Positions 54,895 through 63,883 of a stretch of DNA of 64,000 bases are shown here, one piece after another. Source of the stretch: Marinococcus luteus (lineage in GTDB: Bacteria; Bacillota; Bacilli; Bacillales; Marinococcaceae); contig NZ_FNNC01000002.1 in the NCBI RefSeq assembly GCF_900106595.1, positions 363,357 to 427,356 on the forward strand, written 5' to 3'. Each line of letters starts with the position of its first letter. Within the stretch, counting starts at the first letter, position 1. Position numbers and translations under genes: made by a program. Under the pieces are notes generated by a model. That model made no database searches. It saw only the letters and a program-made list of their open reading frames with translations, and was not told the DNA's origin.

Positions 54895-56250
54895 TTACAT
54901 CTGATGATCGCGCATTTTTTTATATAACGTTGTCCGGTGGATCCCAAGCTTTTTGGCAGCTTCTGTCTTATTACCGTTTGCTTCTTCAAGCGCCTGCTTA
55001 ATCATATTCTGCTCCTGGGCCGATTTCTGGTTCTTCCAGTTTGCTGCGTTCGCGCTTTCGGTCCGGGACCTCTGAACGGGCTCTGTGGCTTCACGGGCTT
55101 CTGCAGAAGAGATGGGAAGATCTTCAGTACGTATTTTCCCACCGTCGTGCATTGCGGCAAGTTGTTCAATGACATTCATCAATTCCCGGATGTTCCCCGG
55201 CCAATCGTACTGCTTCATGGCTTCCATGGCCTTGTTCGTTATTTTTAGAGGCTTCACGCCCAGCTCAGTGGAAAAATGCGTATTATAGTACTCCACCAGA
55301 AGCGGGAGATCTTCGGTCCGATCTCGCAGCGGCGGCAGGCCCACTGGTACCACGTGCAGGCGGTAATACAAGTCCCGGCGGAATTTTCCTTCCTCCACCA
55401 GCTGTTCGATGTTTTCATTAGTGGCAGAAATAATCTTCATGTTTACCGGGATCGGGGCCGCGTTGCCGATCTTGCGCACATACGAATCTTCAAGCACGCG
55501 CAGGAGAGCTGCCTGCATCGCCATAGACATATTGCCTACTTCATCGAGAAACAGCGTACCTTCGTGAGCAGCTTCGAGTAAACCAATAGAACCCTGCTGG
55601 GGCTGCATCGGGACTTCTTTTCCGAATAATTCTTCTTCAAGGTGGGTGTCCGGAATGGAGGCGCAGTTCACCGCTATAAACTCTCCTGTTCTCCCGCTTT
55701 CCTGATGAATCGCCTGGGCAAACAATTCCTTGCCTGTACCCGTCTCTCCGGAAAGCCAGACAGGAGTTTTCGTTTTAGCGGCCCGCTTCGCCGTTTGGAT
55801 CGCCCGGTGAATCTCTTCATTTTCCCCTATGATGCGCCGGAAGGTAGCGATGGAGGGCCGAAAGGTGGGAGAGGAAGCCGTTTCAGACGTATGTAGCTCT
55901 TTTAACGCTTTTTCCGTCCAGACCCCGGTGACTCTCCCCTTTTTGTTTACGACCGCGATTGGCGGGTACTGCTGTTCCCATGATTCCGGAATCTGGCCTT
56001 CAGTAATCTGGGAGACTTCTAAAACCCATCCGTCCTTAATCTTTTTATTAAGGCTTTTTTCCTTGTAGATATGGTTCCACACTTTTGTTTCATCGAGAAC
56101 ACCTACTGGACGGCTGTCTTCATCCACCATCACGATGGCATCCTTTTCCCCGTTCTTCCAAACCTTCAACACGTCAGACACTTCAGTTTTTGACGCCTCA
56201 AGCATATGTGGTTCCACTACGAACTGTTTCCAGTATTCTACTTCTGCCAC
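54895..56250 (-). CDS. CBS-AAA+-Fis regulator lacking the GAFTGA motif
   Basis: The 451-residue protein has an N-terminal pair of CBS-like segments (about 10-120), an AAA+ enhancer-binding domain with Walker A GETGTGKE (168-175) and Walker B TLFLDEVGN (232-240), and a C-terminal Fis helix-turn-helix (NKTEAAKKLGIHRTTLYKKM). Where sigma-54 activators have GAFTGA, residues 211-219 read KEVPMQPQQ. It should therefore not remodel sigma-54 polymerase and may act through sigma-A, as TyrR does. Its targets and CBS ligand (often an adenine nucleotide) are unknown. Confidence 0.85.
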   Translation of the reverse strand: MAEVEYWKQFVVEPHMLEASKTEVSDVLKVWKNGEKDAIVMVDEDSRPVGVLDETKVWNHIYKEKSLNKKIKDGWVLEVSQITEGQIPESWEQQYPPIAVVNKKGRVTGVWTEKALKELHTSETASSPTFRPSIATFRRIIGENEEIHRAIQTAKRAAKTKTPVWLSGETGTGKELFAQAIHQESGRTGEFIAVNCASIPDTHLEEELFGKEVPMQPQQGSIGLLEAAHEGTLFLDEVGNMSMAMQAALLRVLEDSYVRKIGNAAPIPVNMKIISATNENIEQLVEEGKFRRDLYYRLHVVPVGLPPLRDRTEDLPLLVEYYNTHFSTELGVKPLKITNKAMEAMKQYDWPGNIRELMNVIEQLAAMHDGGKIRTEDLPISSAEAREATEPVQRSRTESANAANWKNQKSAQEQNMIKQALEEANGNKTEAAKKLGIHRTTLYKKMRDHQM

Positions 56251-56361
56251 ACTCCATCACCCTTCCTGTTCATGAATTTATACCTCCGCTATTCCCTTCT
56301 GCTTCCCGAAAGAAACAACAGCTTTGGTTCAAAGACATTTTTCTGTTCTTTATATACCAAA

Positions 56362-56386
56362 CGCCCTTCCCTCTTCAGGAAAAGGC
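56362..56386 (-). terminator. Terminator of the aldo/keto reductase gene
   Basis: CGCCTTTTCC pairs imperfectly with GGGAAGGGCG around TGAAGA and is followed by TTTGG on the minus strand. Confidence 0.55.
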
Positions 56387-56400
56387 GTCAGCTGTTTCAG

Positions 56401-57315
56401 TTAAATAGTGAACAGGGAACTGTCTTTATTATCAAGAAGGTCTACAGCTTTGGCGTTGCTTACCAGCTGTTCAGGCGTTTTGCAGCCAGGGATGACAGCA
56501 TCTACACTCGAGTTGGCTAAGCACCAGGCAAGTGCCCACTGGGCAAGCGGCACGTCGTCCGGCAGTTTCTCCTTGAGCCGCAGGGCTTCCTGAAGCGCCG
56601 CTTCCTGCTCATTTTGCGGATGACGGTGGCGGACATCATTCTCTTCAAAGGAAGCCCCAGGTGTATATTTTCCGCTTAAGTAGCCGCTCGCCATTGGGAC
56701 TCTGGCGATAACACCGAGGTTTTGGCGGTCACATTCCGGAAAAGCATCTTCGGCATTTTTACGGTCGAGGCGGTTGTACACCAGCTGTATTGTTTCTGCA
56801 CCGACAGCTTCTGCCTGCCTGATCTGATCCATGTAGTCCTGTTTTTTTACAGAAAGACCAAGATGACGGATCTTGCCGGCTTTTTTCTGTTTATCGAGCA
56901 TCGTCCACAGCTTATCATCCTGGAACTCTTCGTCTGTTCCGGAATGAAACTGGTAAAGATCAATGTAGTCCGTCCGGAGCGCCCGCAGGGATGCTTCGAG
57001 CTGCTTCTGCACATCCTCCGGATCATAGTGCCGGGTCCGGTCATTCGGCCCGTGAAAATGATGGCCGAACTTGGAGGCTACAAACCACTGATCACGGTCC
57101 TTTTGAATGGCCGCCCCGGTGAGTTCTTCCGCTAGATGGTCACCGTAGCATTCGGCGGTATCGATAAAATTAAGGTTTTCCGTTCTTGCTGCTTCAAACA
57201 AACCGTCCACTTCTTTCTGAGTGAAGGTTTTGCCCCATTCCCCGCCGAATTGATACGTCCCAATACCTACGACAGAGACCTCTTCGTTTGTTTTGCCGAG
57301 CGTGTTATATTTCAT
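56401..57315 (-). CDS. Aldo/keto reductase of the iol region
   Basis: The 304-residue NADPH-dependent TIM-barrel enzyme has catalytic Asp and Tyr in FIDTAECYGDH, lysine in ASKFGHHF and histidine in YQFHSGT. Cofactor-binding residues are in DAVIPGCKTPEQ. Its start overlaps the LacI gene stop by four bases (ATGA), so it is co-transcribed with that regulator and likely serves the same sugar or inositol pathway. Confidence 0.87.
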   Translation of the reverse strand: MKYNTLGKTNEEVSVVGIGTYQFGGEWGKTFTQKEVDGLFEAARTENLNFIDTAECYGDHLAEELTGAAIQKDRDQWFVASKFGHHFHGPNDRTRHYDPEDVQKQLEASLRALRTDYIDLYQFHSGTDEEFQDDKLWTMLDKQKKAGKIRHLGLSVKKQDYMDQIRQAEAVGAETIQLVYNRLDRKNAEDAFPECDRQNLGVIARVPMASGYLSGKYTPGASFEENDVRHRHPQNEQEAALQEALRLKEKLPDDVPLAQWALAWCLANSSVDAVIPGCKTPEQLVSNAKAVDLLDNKDSSLFTI

Positions 57316-58343
57316 GAGTTGGTAACATCCCTTTCTGCTTTTTTTACATTTGCGGTCGTCTTGCGCACGTGCAGCTCCGGATTTAAAATAACTGTCCGCG
57401 TCGTTTCGTTTTTGCCGCCGATACGGTCCACGAGCATCTGTGTCACCAGCCGCCCCATTTCAAGAATAGGCTGCGCTACTGTAGTCAGCGGCGGGTCGCT
57501 CAGCGTAGCAATAAATGTATCATCAAAGCCGACAACGGATAAATCTTCAGGCACCCGCCGCCCCGCTTCTTTACCTGCCTGAATACAGCCGATTGCCAAA
57601 AAATCATTCAAAGCAAACACCGCGGTGATATCGGGATCACTCTGCAGAGCCTCGAGCATCGACTTTTTAGCGTCATCAATTGAATGATTGTCTTGTACCA
57701 GCACCGCTTCCTCCCGGCTTACCCCATGCTCATCGTACGCTTCGTAAAAACCTTTCAGCCGTTCCGTATCACTCGAATTGTTCATCTCGCCCACAACAAA
57801 AGCAATCCGGGTATGTCCTGCTTTGAGCAGATGCTTCGTAGCCGCGTATCCGCCCCGGTAGTCATCAACGAGCACCGTATCCACATCAATCTCGGCAGCG
57901 TCTCTTGCCACGAGCGCGAGGGGAATGTTCTGTTTCATAAAATCCTGCAGTGCTTTAGTGTTTTGTATTCCTGTTCCCAGAATAATACCGTCTACTCTTT
58001 TTTGATTCAGCCACCACAAATACTGAATTTCTTTTTCCGGATTGTTATCGGTATTGCATATAACAACATTGAACCCACCGGCGTGTCCTGTATCTTCCAC
58101 ACTTCTCGCAAGCTCGGCAAAAAAGGAGTTGGCAATATCAGGAACCAACAGGCCGATCGTATTCGTCTGCTTTCCTGTCAAAGCAGAAGCCACCGTGCTC
58201 GGCTGATAATCAAGCTCATCCATAATGGCGAGCACCCTCTGTTTGGTTTTTTCTCCTATTTTTCCTTTGTTGTTAATCACCTTTGACACTGTAGCGATCG
58301 AAACCTCGGCCCGCTCAGCGATGTCGTAAATTGTCGGTCTCAT
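57312..58343 (-). CDS. LacI family regulator of the inositol-type region
   Basis: The 343-residue protein has an N-terminal helix-turn-helix (TIYDIAERAEVSIATVSKVINN) and an effector-binding domain of the ribose/galactose type. The ATG at 58341-58343 follows GAGGAAG at 5 nt; a 20-codon extension is excluded. In B. subtilis iol is controlled by the DeoR-type IolR, so a LacI protein here is a different solution. The TAAGCGCTTA palindrome at 61704 is a plausible target. Confidence 0.88.
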   Translation of the reverse strand: MRPTIYDIAERAEVSIATVSKVINNKGKIGEKTKQRVLAIMDELDYQPSTVASALTGKQTNTIGLLVPDIANSFFAELARSVEDTGHAGGFNVVICNTDNNPEKEIQYLWWLNQKRVDGIILGTGIQNTKALQDFMKQNIPLALVARDAAEIDVDTVLVDDYRGGYAATKHLLKAGHTRIAFVVGEMNNSSDTERLKGFYEAYDEHGVSREEAVLVQDNHSIDDAKKSMLEALQSDPDITAVFALNDFLAIGCIQAGKEAGRRVPEDLSVVGFDDTFIATLSDPPLTTVAQPILEMGRLVTQMLVDRIGGKNETTRTVILNPELHVRKTTANVKKAERDVTNS

Positions 58344-58491
58344 TTTATCTTCCTCATTTTTGTCGTTTCGTTTATTATAAATCCTCCGTTCCTTCCTATC
58401 CACCGGGAGAGCCTTTTCTTTTCAGCTTTTTGACCCGGCAGGAACCAACAGTCTTTGCGATCCCGCCCGTCTTCAGGCTCCCTGAAGCAGA

Positions 58492-58520
58492 AAAAAGCAT
58501 TTCGATATTCACTCGAAATG
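58492..58520 (-). terminator. Terminator of the iolE-like gene
   Basis: GCATTTCGA and TCGAAATGC arms are followed by TTTTTTCTG on the minus strand. Confidence 0.9.
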
Positions 58521-58531
58521 CCTTCGCTCGT

Positions 58532-59470
58532 TTATCTGCCGGCTTTTTCCCCGTATTTCTCCAACACCTTTTCCATTGTTGCATCCAGATGATCCTTCGC
58601 CATTTTTGCATATTTGTACGGCGGTGCCACGTCCGGATCCTGCTCTGCTTCTACTACTGTCCAGCCCCGGTAGCCCCGTTTCATCAGCTCTTCAAGGACA
58701 GGCTCAAAATCGATGCAACCGTCGCCGGGCACCGTGAACAGGCCTTCGAGCACAGCTTCCCGGAACGTCAGGTTTTCTTTAATCGTTTTATTCCAAATGT
58801 CCTCACGGACGTCTTTGTAGTGTACATATTTAATGCGGTCGTAGTACCGTGTCAGCTGATCCATTGGGTCGTAGTTGCCGAAAAAGGCATGCCCGGTATC
58901 ATACAGCAGCGACACAGCATCTTCATCGGTTTCTGCCATCAAACGGTCGACGTCTTCGCGCTGTTCTACAATCGTGCCGGCATGCGGATGATATACGAGC
59001 TCAAGCCCGTATTTTTTCGCGATGCGTCCGGACTCGTTCAAGCCGTCCACCATGCTTTTCCACTGCGCTTCTGACGGTGCTGTGATTCTTGCTTTGTCCG
59101 GATCGTCTTTATCCCAATGCATCGAGTTGCCCATCTCACAGACAATCACGTACTCGCAGTCCATGTCTTTCAAAAACCGGACCCATTCTTCGAAATCGCG
59201 GACTTCCTGCTCCTTGCGCTGCAAATTGGAAAACTGTGTGCCGACGAATTTACTGGCAAGCGTAATCTCGTGCTTTTCGAGAATCGCTTTTAATTCCTCG
59301 AGCTTACGCGGGAACGTCCGTCCCATTTCAGTCGCTTCGTACCCGATTTCCCGCATTTCTCCTAAAATCTGATCCAACGAATAGTGGTCTCCCAGTCCCG
59401 GAATGTCGTCATTCACCCAGCTGATAGCTGCAATTCCGAGATGGAACTCGTAGTTTCCAAGTCCCGCCAT
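58532..59470 (-). CDS. iolE: IolE-like inosose dehydratase / sugar isomerase
   Basis: The 312-residue TIM-barrel protein resembles IolE (2-keto-myo-inositol dehydratase): segments LGIAAISWVNDDIPGLGDH, YHPHAGTIVEQREDVDRLM, LLYDTGHAFFG, YVHYKDVR and FTVPGDGCIDF line up with B. subtilis IolE, and VVEAEQDP closes the active site. It should dehydrate 2-keto-inositol. The ATG at 59468-59470 follows AAAAGGGG. Within this family a different inosose or keto-sugar substrate remains possible. Confidence 0.8.
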   Translation of the reverse strand: MAGLGNYEFHLGIAAISWVNDDIPGLGDHYSLDQILGEMREIGYEATEMGRTFPRKLEELKAILEKHEITLASKFVGTQFSNLQRKEQEVRDFEEWVRFLKDMDCEYVIVCEMGNSMHWDKDDPDKARITAPSEAQWKSMVDGLNESGRIAKKYGLELVYHPHAGTIVEQREDVDRLMAETDEDAVSLLYDTGHAFFGNYDPMDQLTRYYDRIKYVHYKDVREDIWNKTIKENLTFREAVLEGLFTVPGDGCIDFEPVLEELMKRGYRGWTVVEAEQDPDVAPPYKYAKMAKDHLDATMEKVLEKYGEKAGR

Positions 59471-59507
59471 ATGCTGCACCCCTTTTCTTGTAGTTTCCGC
59501 TTCTGCT

Positions 59508-60548
59508 TTAGTCGGTATAAACTTTATCCTGATGGACGTCTTTCATATAAATGCGCTCCCCGTTGTGTTTAAATGATTCGGTGGCAGCGAGCGCTACCTG
59601 CATATTGATTTTGGAATCCAGTGAAGTGACCCGCGGTTCCTGGTCTCCCTTAACGCATTTAATGAACTGTTCGAGCTCGAGGATATACGCTTCCCGGAAC
59701 CTTGTCTGGAAATTAGGCACAATTTCGTGATTGCTTCCCGAACTGCTGTGCACTGTCACATCACTGTTACGAAGCGAACCGACAAAGATGGCTCCTTCAG
59801 TACCGATAATCTCCGCCCGGATGTCATGGCCGTACGGGGACGTTCTGCTTGCTTCCACGTCACCGGCCCCTCCGTTTTCAAACTCCAAATACGTAATCGC
59901 CTGATCAACGTCTCCGTATTCTTCCATGAAGGAATTGATAAGAATGCGGCCATGGCCGGAAACGGAAGAAATTTCCGATCCCATTAAATACCGGGCCATA
60001 TCATAGTCATGAATGGAGCAGTCCAGAAATATTCCTCCGCTGTTTTTAATGAAAGAGGCAGGCGGGGAACCGCTGTCCCTGGAAAATCCTTTAAAATAAA
60101 TCGGCTTGCCGATTTCTCCGGCTTCAATTCGCTCCTTGGCGTCATGAAAACCAGGGTCGTACCTTCTCATGAAGCCGACCTGGCAGACAACGCCGGTTTG
60201 TTCAACGACCTTAATCACCTCTTCAGCTTCCGCTACGGTGGAGGTCAGGGGCTTTTCCACGAAGATCTGCTTGCCGCTGCGGGCCGCTTTTGTAATCATG
60301 TCAGCATGCGTACTTGTCGGCGTTACAATCACTACTGCATCTACTTCCTGGTCGGCAAACACTTCTTCAGGGTCGGACGTCCAGCGTTCCACCCCAAGCT
60401 GTTCAGACACCATTTCGGCATGATCAGCAAGTGGATCGCATACAAGTATCAGTTCGGCTCCTTTTACCTTGTTCATCATGTTGCTTGCATGAAACAGTCC
60501 CAGCCGTCCGAGTCCAAGCACCGCTACTCTTATATCGTTCTGTGCCAT
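59508..60548 (-). CDS. iolG: Inositol 2-dehydrogenase-like oxidoreductase (Gfo/Idh/MocA)
   Basis: The 346-residue protein has the Rossmann motif VLGLGRLGLFHA, the catalytic EKPLT and the inositol-dehydrogenase-like active site VGFMRRYDPGF with LDCSIHDYDMARYL. It likely oxidises myo- or scyllo-inositol to the inosose with NAD+. It lies directly upstream of iolE in transcription, 37 bp apart. The ATG follows AGGAGG. Confidence 0.8.
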   Translation of the reverse strand: MAQNDIRVAVLGLGRLGLFHASNMMNKVKGAELILVCDPLADHAEMVSEQLGVERWTSDPEEVFADQEVDAVVIVTPTSTHADMITKAARSGKQIFVEKPLTSTVAEAEEVIKVVEQTGVVCQVGFMRRYDPGFHDAKERIEAGEIGKPIYFKGFSRDSGSPPASFIKNSGGIFLDCSIHDYDMARYLMGSEISSVSGHGRILINSFMEEYGDVDQAITYLEFENGGAGDVEASRTSPYGHDIRAEIIGTEGAIFVGSLRNSDVTVHSSSGSNHEIVPNFQTRFREAYILELEQFIKCVKGDQEPRVTSLDSKINMQVALAATESFKHNGERIYMKDVHQDKVYTD

Positions 60549-60637
60549 TTGTACACCTCCTGTGTTTTTCCTGCCCGCCTGAGCCTGACTTGTCTGCTCT
60601 TCTTTATGGCTTCTGTGCCACTCCTTTTCTCTTCACC

Positions 60638-61651
60638 TTAAGAAAGTACTTTATTTAACTGGTCGGCAACGTTTATTTCTTCCCCGGTTTTCGCGCTTTC
60701 ATAAATGCTTGTTAACAGGAAGGTTGATTTGTACGCTTCCTCTGCATTTACCGGCGGTTCTGTTCCATTGACCAGAGCGTCAATAAACAGCCGGTTTTCT
60801 TCTTCATAGCCCCATTTTTTACTGACTGGCATGAGGTGATAATCAGAGGAATCAATTTCACCTTCAAGCCCGCAGGCAACTTTCACTGTTTCGAGTTCAG
60901 CGGTCGATGCCGTACTGTATTTGCCGTAAATTTCAATCGCTTCAAACGGAAAGCTCCACCCGGAATGGGCAAAGGTGTTGAACGTCATGACCAGACCGGA
61001 TTCAAAGGTCAAAAGAATCGCAAAGTTATCGAGTTCGCTGCCTGATACGGCCTGCGTTGCCTGGCATTTCACTTTCTTTACTTCCCCGAAATAATAGCGG
61101 CAGAGGTCCATCAAATGAAAAGGCGTTTCGTATAAAAAGCCTCCGGTTTTCGCCGGGTCAGAGGTCCAGGCAGGATGCAGCAGCTCTCCCCGGTTCATTT
61201 TAAAATGAGCGGAATACGCATCAAGCTGGCCGGAATCCATGTAGCTTTTAATTTTTTTGTACACATAGGCGTAGCGGCGGTTCATGCCGAGGTTGTAACA
61301 CCCCCTGGACTCCCGTGCGGCATCGCGTATCTGCCTTGCTTCTTCTTCCGATGTGGCCATCGGCTTTTCACTGAATACGTTTACATTATTCTTTAAACAA
61401 TGAAGAACCGGACTGACATGCATCGTGTTTGGCGTCGTGATGTAGACAGTGTCCACCCCAAGCGCGATCAGTTCTTCAATTGAGCCCGCTGTACGAACGT
61501 CCGGGCCTGCTTCTGCGGCCAGTTCTTGCGCTTTTTCTTCGAAAATATCAGCAATTCCAACGATTTCGACCCGTTCATCCTGTTTTAAAAGACCAGCATG
61601 AACAGCGGCGATGTGCCCTGCTCCCAGTATTCCAACCTTAACTTTATTCAC
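60638..61651 (-). CDS. Second Gfo/Idh/MocA oxidoreductase of the iol region
   Basis: The 337-residue protein has GILGAGHIAAVHA near the N-terminus and EKPMATS for catalysis. The substrate region (MNRRYAYVYKKI; GFLYETPFHLMDL) differs from the IolG-like neighbour, so it probably acts on another inositol isomer or a sugar. It starts at GTG (61649-61651), nine bases after AGGAGG, and is first after an internal promoter with a palindromic operator. Confidence 0.82.
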   Translation of the reverse strand: MNKVKVGILGAGHIAAVHAGLLKQDERVEIVGIADIFEEKAQELAAEAGPDVRTAGSIEELIALGVDTVYITTPNTMHVSPVLHCLKNNVNVFSEKPMATSEEEARQIRDAARESRGCYNLGMNRRYAYVYKKIKSYMDSGQLDAYSAHFKMNRGELLHPAWTSDPAKTGGFLYETPFHLMDLCRYYFGEVKKVKCQATQAVSGSELDNFAILLTFESGLVMTFNTFAHSGWSFPFEAIEIYGKYSTASTAELETVKVACGLEGEIDSSDYHLMPVSKKWGYEEENRLFIDALVNGTEPPVNAEEAYKSTFLLTSIYESAKTGEEINVADQLNKVLS

Positions 61652-61703
61652 GTTTCAGAACCTCCTGCACTGTTTTTTTATCGTTATTATAATTGTTTTT
61701 GAG

Positions 61704-61752
61704 TAAGCGCTTAACTTATGTTTATACTATCGTTTCCTTCCGGGTAATTCAA
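61704..61752 (-). promoter_or_regulatory. Internal iol promoter with LacI-type operator
   Basis: On the minus strand TTGAAT (61747-61752) and TAGTAT (61724-61729) are 17 bp apart. The palindrome TAAGCGCTTA (61704-61713) lies just after the expected transcription start. A weaker related sequence, TGTAAGCGATTTAT, is at 61770-61783. Confidence 0.65.
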
Positions 61753-61803
61753 GGGGTAAACGGAAAAAATGTAAGCGATTTATCAAAAAGATAAATTCCC
61801 GTT

Positions 61804-61839
61804 AAAAAAAAGCGTCCAAAGCCGGGGCTCTGAACGCGT
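61804..61839 (-). terminator. iolD terminator
   Basis: GCGTTCAGAGCC pairs imperfectly with GGCTTTGGACGC and is followed by eight or nine T on the minus strand. Confidence 0.85.
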
Positions 61840-61847
61840 TTAACCAT

Positions 61848-63767
61848 TTAATATTTCCGGGCGTCCTGCAGCTGCTTTTCTTTGTCTTCAAAGGACTCCC
61901 GTACGCTTTCGCGTTCAGAAACCTCTGAAACGCCGACGTGCCACCAGGATTCATAATCCCCGGTCATCGTCTTCGGCAGCACCTTTACGTCAATCAGTGT
62001 AGAAACCGTCTGCTTTTTCGCATCAGCAATAGCTTCCTTCAATCCTTCCTCCGTCGTCACCCGGTACGTTTTCAAACCATAGCCTTCAGCTACTTTGGCA
62101 TAGTCAATGTGCATCACGCTGCCGCACATTTCATCCTTTGCTTCATCACGATGACGGAATTCGGTTCCGATGCTCTGCATGCCGTTGCCCATCTGCAGGT
62201 TGTTAATGCAGCCGTAGCCGGAATTGTCGAACAGCATCACGTTAATCTTTTTGTTTTCCTGCACGCTTGTAATCATTTCCGAGTGCAGCATCAAAAAGCT
62301 GCCGTCCCCGACCATGGCGTATACTTCTTTGTCCGGCTCCGCGAGCTTGGCTCCGAACGCCCCGGAAATTTCATAGCCCATGCAGGAATAGCCGTACTCC
62401 ATATTGTACCGGTACTTCCGGCTCGACTCCCACAGGCGCTGCATATCGCCAGGCAGGCTTCCGGCTGCCCCTACGGCTACAGCATCTTCATCGATTTCCC
62501 GGTTCACAATACCGAGGGCTGTCGTCTGCGCCAAGTCTGTTCCCAGCACTTTACGGTACTCCTGCAGCTCTTCGTCAAGATGGCCGGCAATTTCCGGTGT
62601 GAATCCTTCTTCCGTATAGCGGACGGAATAAAGGCGTTCTTTTTCTTTGGCCCACGCAGCCTTTGCTTCCTCGGTCTCTTTTTTAAATTCAGACGTATAG
62701 TTCCCGGTTTCATTTACAAGAGCTTCAATCACGGCTTCCGCGTCCCCGATCAACGGCGAGGCATCCATTTTCACCCCGTGAAATTCCGACACGTTGATCG
62801 AAATAAATTCGACGTTTTCATCCCGGAACAGCTGCTTCGAGGAGGTGGTAAAGTCAGCCAGGCGCGTACCTACTGCAATAATGACATCCGCCTTCGGAGC
62901 GAGCGTGTTCGCTGCCAGGTTACCGGTTACACCAAGACCTCCGACATTCCACTCGTGCGTACTTTCCACCGCGCTTTTTCCGGCCTGCGTCTCTGCGATC
63001 GGCACGTTCCAGGCCTCAGCCATTTTTTTCAGGCTTTCTCCTGCCTCCGAATAGCGGACGCCCCCGCCGCAAATGATGAACGGACGCTTTTTGCTCCGGA
63101 TCAAGGCTGCTGCTTCTTTTACCGAACGTTCATCCGGCACTTTTCTCGAGACGCGGTGGACCCGTTTCTGGAAAAACGATTCCGGAAAGTCATAGGCTTC
63201 CCCCTGGACATCCTGAGGCACGGACACGGTAACAGCACCGGTTTCTGCCGGATTTGTCAGTACACGCATCGCATGGATTAAGGAGGTCATCAGCTGTTCG
63301 GGTCTTGTAATACGGTCCCAGAACTTACTTACCGGACGGAACGCGTCGTTCGTGGAAAGCGTTAAGTCATGAGGCTGTTCCACCTGCTGCAGCACCGGGT
63401 CCGGCTGGCGGCTTGCGAAGATGTCTCCCGGAAAAAGAAGCAGCGGTATATTGTTTACCGTTGCCACACTCGCCGCTGTCACCATGTTGGCAGAGCCCGG
63501 GCCGACAGAAGACGTGCAGGCGATGATGCGTTTGCGATTGTTCTGTTTGGCATACGATATGGCTGCATGCCCCATGCCCTGCTCGTTTTTTCCCTGATAT
63601 ACACGGAGCCGCTTTGCTTCAGAAAGAGCCTGGCCGAGGCCGAGTACGTTACCGTGACCGAAGATCGTAAACATTCCATCTACAAACGGAATTTCTTCGC
63701 CGTCCCATTCAATATACTGCTGCTCCAAAAAACGTACGATTGCTTGTGCTGTTGTTAATACGGGCAT
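61848..63767 (-). CDS. iolD: 3D-(3,5/4)-trihydroxycyclohexane-1,2-dione hydrolase
   Basis: IolD is a thiamine-diphosphate enzyme that opens the ring of the diketone formed in myo-inositol breakdown. The 639-residue protein has the usual length, an N-terminal ThDP pyrimidine domain, a central domain and a C-terminal PP domain with [15 protein letters not shown] and the asparagine in [12 protein letters not shown] for Mg-ThDP binding. The ATG follows GGAAGGGG. It is the clearest marker that this region serves inositol catabolism. Confidence 0.95.
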   Translation of the reverse strand: MPVLTTAQAIVRFLEQQYIEWDGEEIPFVDGMFTIFGHGNVLGLGQALSEAKRLRVYQGKNEQGMGHAAISYAKQNNRKRIIACTSSVGPGSANMVTAASVATVNNIPLLLFPGDIFASRQPDPVLQQVEQPHDLTLSTNDAFRPVSKFWDRITRPEQLMTSLIHAMRVLTNPAETGAVTVSVPQDVQGEAYDFPESFFQKRVHRVSRKVPDERSVKEAAALIRSKKRPFIICGGGVRYSEAGESLKKMAEAWNVPIAETQAGKSAVESTHEWNVGGLGVTGNLAANTLAPKADVIIAVGTRLADFTTSSKQLFRDENVEFISINVSEFHGVKMDASPLIGDAEAVIEALVNETGNYTSEFKKETEEAKAAWAKEKERLYSVRYTEEGFTPEIAGHLDEELQEYRKVLGTDLAQTTALGIVNREIDEDAVAVGAAGSLPGDMQRLWESSRKYRYNMEYGYSCMGYEISGAFGAKLAEPDKEVYAMVGDGSFLMLHSEMITSVQENKKINVMLFDNSGYGCINNLQMGNGMQSIGTEFRHRDEAKDEMCGSVMHIDYAKVAEGYGLKTYRVTTEEGLKEAIADAKKQTVSTLIDVKVLPKTMTGDYESWWHVGVSEVSERESVRESFEDKEKQLQDARKY

Positions 63768-63799
63768 AAAAATCCCCTTCCTGTTGTCGTTTTATAGAA

Positions 63800-63849
63800 G
63801 AAAAAACTGCCTTCTCCTCTCTCAGAATAGAAAGGAAAGAGAAGACAGT
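63800..63849 (-). terminator. iolA terminator
   Basis: ACTGTCTTCTC pairs with GAGAAGGCAGT across a long loop and is followed by TTTTTTCTTC on the minus strand. It separates iolA from iolD. Confidence 0.75.
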
Positions 63850-63883
63850 CTGGGGGTTGTGCTATTGTGCTGAAGCTGTACGA

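Noticed and set aside
61938..63281. Open frame of 447 codons on the plus strand opposite iolD
   Set aside because: Antisense shadow caused by codon bias at about 50% G+C; composition rich in His, Phe and Arg and no ribosome site.
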